Shown here piece by piece: positions 14,688-17,126 of a DNA stretch of 17,126 nucleotides. Every line of letters starts with the position of its first letter. Positions within the stretch are counted from its first letter, which is position 1. The position numbers and the translations under genes were made by a program. Below the pieces are notes generated by a model that did no database searches, was not told where the DNA came from, and saw only the letters and a list, made by a program, of their open reading frames with translations. This DNA is from CANJBX01 sp041487815 (lineage in GTDB: Bacteria > Pseudomonadota > Alphaproteobacteria > Rhizobiales > Xanthobacteraceae), in assembly GCA_041487815.1 (NCBI GenBank), contig JBGPOB010000034.1, positions 1 through 17,126 on the forward strand, in the 5' to 3' direction.

Positions 14688-14742
14688 CGCCGGTACAAGT
14701 TTACACTTGGGCCCGCCGAAGGCGGGACCCGAGTGCCCGGCG
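14688..14742. repeat. Nested hairpin between convergent genes, possible bidirectional terminator
   Basis: Inner stem: 14704-14717 pairs with 14721-14735 around a three-base loop GAA, 14 pairs with one bulged A at 14727 and one G-T pair, including the perfect core CCCGCC/GGCGGG. Outer stem: CGCCGG (14688-14693) pairs with CCGGCG (14737-14742). It ends 38 bases beyond the GMC stop and sits between two converging genes. The strength and location suggest a transcript-end structure or a dispersed repeat. There is no U-tract on either strand, so classic intrinsic termination is not shown. Confidence 0.6.
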
Positions 14743-14780
14743 CTGACGAGTTCAGTGTTTCCAGTCAAATCAATCGTGCT

Positions 14781-16448
14781 CTAAACGACCAAGCGATCGA
14801 ACTCGGCGACCGCGCGCGCGCAGGCTCGCGCGGTGATGGCCATTTCGGTGAGTGTCGGATTCTGCCAGCCCGAGCTTACCCAGCAGGCGCCGTCGGTTAC
14901 GAACACGTTTTCGGCCTCCCAGACCTGACAGAATGGATTGACGACGGAGATTGACGGGTCGCGGCCCATGCGCGCGCCGCCGACTTCGTGCACAAACAGG
15001 CCGGGCGTGGTGACGACCCATTCGCGCTGCATTCCCGCCATGAAGCGCCCGAGCAATGGCGTACGCACGATCTCCGACAATGGCAGGACTACACCGCCCG
15101 CCGCGGTGATCATCTCCTCCGCAGCCGCGCGCGCCGCCTTCGCCACGGCGATATCATTCGCGGTCCATGAACACGAGATAAAGGGCGCCGGTAGACCCCA
15201 GGCATCGGTGATGGAGTCGTCAAGCCGCATCTGGTTGTCGGCGTGCGGCAGCGCCTCGCCCATCGCGCACAGAAATCCGATCGCGCCGCCCGTCCATTTG
15301 CGTAGCATCGGTGGAAACGACAACCGCTGAATGCCGCCCCAAAATCCGTACCCTCGATGGTGGGGAGCGCGCGCATCGCCGAGATTCTGATAGCGCGGGA
15401 TGAGGATGCTGTCGCTGCCGAGAAGTTCGTAGTGCTCGCCGTCATCGGCGCGAACCTCCGGCAACCCGAAATAGATCATCCCGCCGACATGATCCATCAG
15501 GCATTTTCCAAGCAGACCGGCGCGCGCGCCAAGACCCCCCGGATGCCTGTCGCCGCCGGAATTCATCAGGATGCGCAGGCTTTCGATCGTCGAAGCGCAC
15601 AAGAATACGACGCCGCCAAGCGCAGTTTGCGTCGACCGCGTCCGGCAATCGATGAACTCGACGCCACGCGCTTTGCCGGATGCCGGATCGAGGACGATGC
15701 GCCGGACCACGGCATTGGATCGCAGCTCCAGATTTCCAGTCGCCTGCGCGGCAGCAAGCGTCGTGCGCGGACTTGAAAGTCGCGAAAATTGCTCGTGGCG
15801 TTCCGGCGCATGGGCGGCCTTGATGCCGCGCGAGATAATGACGCGGCGGTCGCGAAAACGCGCTTCGACCGCGAATTTGAATGCCTGTTCGCCTGGCGAC
15901 ATCGGGCTCGGATCGCAAAAATTTCCGTCCGGCAATTGCGGCAGCCCGTCGCGATTGCCGTGCGTACCGAAAAAAGTCTCCAGCATGGCGTAATGCGGAT
16001 CAAGATCGGCATGGCTGATCGGCCAGTCGTCGCCGATCCCGTCGCGGCTGGCGGCCTTGAACTCATAGTCCGACAATCGCAGCGTGACACCGCCCCAGGT
16101 GTGCGAGCGCCCGCCCACCTGCCGTCCGCGAATCCAGCGGTATGGCTTGTCGGGCGGGGCTGCGTAGGGGTTGCGCGCGTCATCGACGAACAGCGCCGGA
16201 TTGACGCGCCAGTAGGCCGGATGAAGTTCCTGCACCTTCTGACGCCGCCGTATGAAGTGCTCGTACAATTGACGCGTCAGATTTGACGCATCCGAGCCGA
16301 AGGCATGGCCGCCCTTGAGCGCTGGGCCGGCTTCGAGCACAAGCGTGCGCAGTCCCGCCCTGCAAAACTGCATCGCCGCAACGCCGCCGGTCGCGCCGGA
16401 GCCGATGACGATGGCATCGTAGTGTCGCGCTGTCGGCGGTGATGGCAT
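14781..16448 (-). CDS. GMC family FAD-dependent oxidoreductase
   Basis: A 555-residue flavoenzyme of the glucose-methanol-choline family, oxidising an alcohol or sugar hydroxyl. The FAD-binding start is DAIVIGSGATGGVAAMQFC (GxGxxG from residue 16) with the ribose-binding Glu39 in LVLEAG. GRQVGGRSHTWGGVTLRL is the second FAD segment. The C-terminal active site has His487 in HEVGGARMG and Asn530 in GWQNPTLTEMA, the family's His/Asn pair. The form resembles cytochrome-linked gluconate/sorbose dehydrogenase-like GMC members more than choline oxidase. No signal peptide or partner subunit gene is visible. The open frame continues about 146 codons upstream but there overlaps the aldo/keto reductase; ATG 16446-16448 gives the canonical N-terminus 11 bases after that gene's stop. 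Confidence 0.87.
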   Translation of the reverse strand: MPSPPTARHYDAIVIGSGATGGVAAMQFCRAGLRTLVLEAGPALKGGHAFGSDASNLTRQLYEHFIRRRQKVQELHPAYWRVNPALFVDDARNPYAAPPDKPYRWIRGRQVGGRSHTWGGVTLRLSDYEFKAASRDGIGDDWPISHADLDPHYAMLETFFGTHGNRDGLPQLPDGNFCDPSPMSPGEQAFKFAVEARFRDRRVIISRGIKAAHAPERHEQFSRLSSPRTTLAAAQATGNLELRSNAVVRRIVLDPASGKARGVEFIDCRTRSTQTALGGVVFLCASTIESLRILMNSGGDRHPGGLGARAGLLGKCLMDHVGGMIYFGLPEVRADDGEHYELLGSDSILIPRYQNLGDARAPHHRGYGFWGGIQRLSFPPMLRKWTGGAIGFLCAMGEALPHADNQMRLDDSITDAWGLPAPFISCSWTANDIAVAKAARAAAEEMITAAGGVVLPLSEIVRTPLLGRFMAGMQREWVVTTPGLFVHEVGGARMGRDPSISVVNPFCQVWEAENVFVTDGACWVSSGWQNPTLTEMAITARACARAVAEFDRLVV

Positions 16449-16459
16449 GCCGCTGGCCG

Positions 16460-17126
16460 TCAGTGTTCTGCACCGGTCTCGAGGTAGCGCAGTTCGGCGG
16501 CACTGAGCCGTAGATCGCTTGCCGCGACATTTTGGCGCATACGCGTCGCGCTCGACGTCGCGATCACGGCGAACACCGGGAACGGCTGACTGAATAGGTA
16601 GGCCAGCGCGATTTGGACAGCCGTTGCTCCACGTTGCACCGCCAGCTCCCGGGCACGGCGCCGCCGCGCGAAATTTTCGGCGCTCCCGTAACAGCGCAGG
16701 CACCAGCGCGACGCAAAATCGTAGAGCGCCGGCCTGGTTGTTTCGGAGATCCGGTCGGAGAAAAACCCGCGGCCCAGCGGCGACCACGCCAGCACTGGCA
16801 GCTGCGTTCGTGCGTGTTGCGCGCGCGCGGCCGTAGCATTGGCGCCGGATAGGCTGACGCAGCCCGCCCAGGGCGCGTGCTGCCACGCCAGCAAGGAAAA
16901 ATGCGGGCTGTTCGCGGCCAAAGGTGGCATGCCATTGCGCCGCAGGAACTCCGAGGCGGCTTCGATGCGCGATGGCGACCAGTTCGAGACGCCATAGGCG
17001 CGAATCTTGCCCGCATCACGCAACCGACTGAGCGTGTCCAACACATCATCCACCGGTTGCGAGGGATCGTCGCGGTGAAGCAGATAAAGATCAATCGTTT
17101 GAGTACGCAATCGCTTCAGCGAAGCA
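16460..17126 (-). CDS. Aldo/keto reductase, 5' end outside the window (partial)
   Basis: The visible 221 codons are the C-terminal two thirds of an NADPH-dependent aldo/keto reductase (TIM barrel). The frame is open to the right edge, reading SLKRLRTQTIDLYLLHRDDP, with the conserved active-site His of the LYLLH strand. Next come DTLSRLRDAGKIRAYGVSNW and PVLAWSPLGRGFFSDRIS, and toward the end ATAVQIALAYLFSQPFPVFAVIATSSATRM, the coenzyme-binding loop region. The catalytic Tyr and Lys lie upstream, outside the window. The stop (16460-16462) is 11 bases before the GMC oxidoreductase, so the two are probably co-transcribed. Substrate unknown. Confidence 0.88.
   Translation of the reverse strand, partial: ASLKRLRTQTIDLYLLHRDDPSQPVDDVLDTLSRLRDAGKIRAYGVSNWSPSRIEAASEFLRRNGMPPLAANSPHFSLLAWQHAPWAGCVSLSGANATAARAQHARTQLPVLAWSPLGRGFFSDRISETTRPALYDFASRWCLRCYGSAENFARRRRARELAVQRGATAVQIALAYLFSQPFPVFAVIATSSATRMRQNVAASDLRLSAAELRYLETGAEH

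Noticed and set aside
16449..16886. N-terminal extension of the GMC oxidoreductase frame by 146 codons
   Set aside because: It overlaps the aldo/keto reductase in another frame and is Arg/Ala-rich; the canonical FAD-binding start lies just after ATG 16448.

Overview
The window is GC-rich chromosomal DNA from an alphaproteobacterium, most likely Hyphomicrobiales of the Bradyrhizobium/Rhodopseudomonas/Pseudolabrys kind. I infer this from the protein flavour and from intergenic palindromes (GCATGATC...GATCATGC and ATGGCCGGG...CCCGGCCAT) that I recall as dispersed repeats in those genomes. No database was searched. There is no stretch over 300 bases without a gene, and I saw no tRNA, rRNA, CRISPR array, transposase or integrase.

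Layout. (1) 1-6830, minus strand: a lipopolysaccharide (LPS) core island. In transcription order it holds hldD (ADP-heptose epimerase), hldE (heptose kinase/adenylyltransferase), a WaaE/LgtF-like family-2 glycosyltransferase broken by one in-frame amber codon, a second family-2 glycosyltransferase, an O-antigen ligase (waaL-like), a family-9 heptosyltransferase, and at the left edge the start of a probable CapD/FlaA1-like polysaccharide protein. (2) 6831-6946: a divergent promoter region with a perfect 12-bp palindrome. (3) 6947-8659, plus strand: waaF (heptosyltransferase II), with an unusual insertion of about 16 residues, then a 3'-truncated DUF2064/TIGR04282 gene. (4) 8466-10644, minus strand: a nitrilase with an atypical cysteine-loop motif, and waaC (heptosyltransferase I). 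(5) 10843-13704, plus strand: galE and an MsbA-like ABC exporter. (6) 13848-14558, plus strand: a fumarylacetoacetate hydrolase (FAH)-family hydrolase. (7) 14559-14780: a convergent intergenic region with strong nested hairpins. (8) 14781-17126, minus strand: a GMC oxidoreductase and an upstream aldo/keto reductase cut by the window end.

How the genes fit together. HldE and HldD make ADP-L-glycero-D-manno-heptose. WaaC and WaaF would add the first two inner-core heptoses to Kdo-lipid A, and the third GT9 enzyme probably adds another. The two GT2 enzymes extend the core, GalE supplies UDP-galactose, the MsbA-like exporter flips the lipid A-core, and WaaL joins O-antigen to it in the periplasm. 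GmhA and GmhB, needed for the heptose precursor, are not in the window. The right-hand third (FAH hydrolase, GMC oxidoreductase, aldo/keto reductase), together with the nitrilase, looks like unrelated small-molecule metabolism flanking or inserted into the LPS island.

I did not find a clearly new multi-gene system. The best leads are the amber-interrupted glycosyltransferase inside a translationally coupled operon, the waaF insertion, the truncated DUF2064 gene abutting the nitrilase, the nitrilase active-site variant, and two diverged palindromic repeats whose stems differ by compensating changes.
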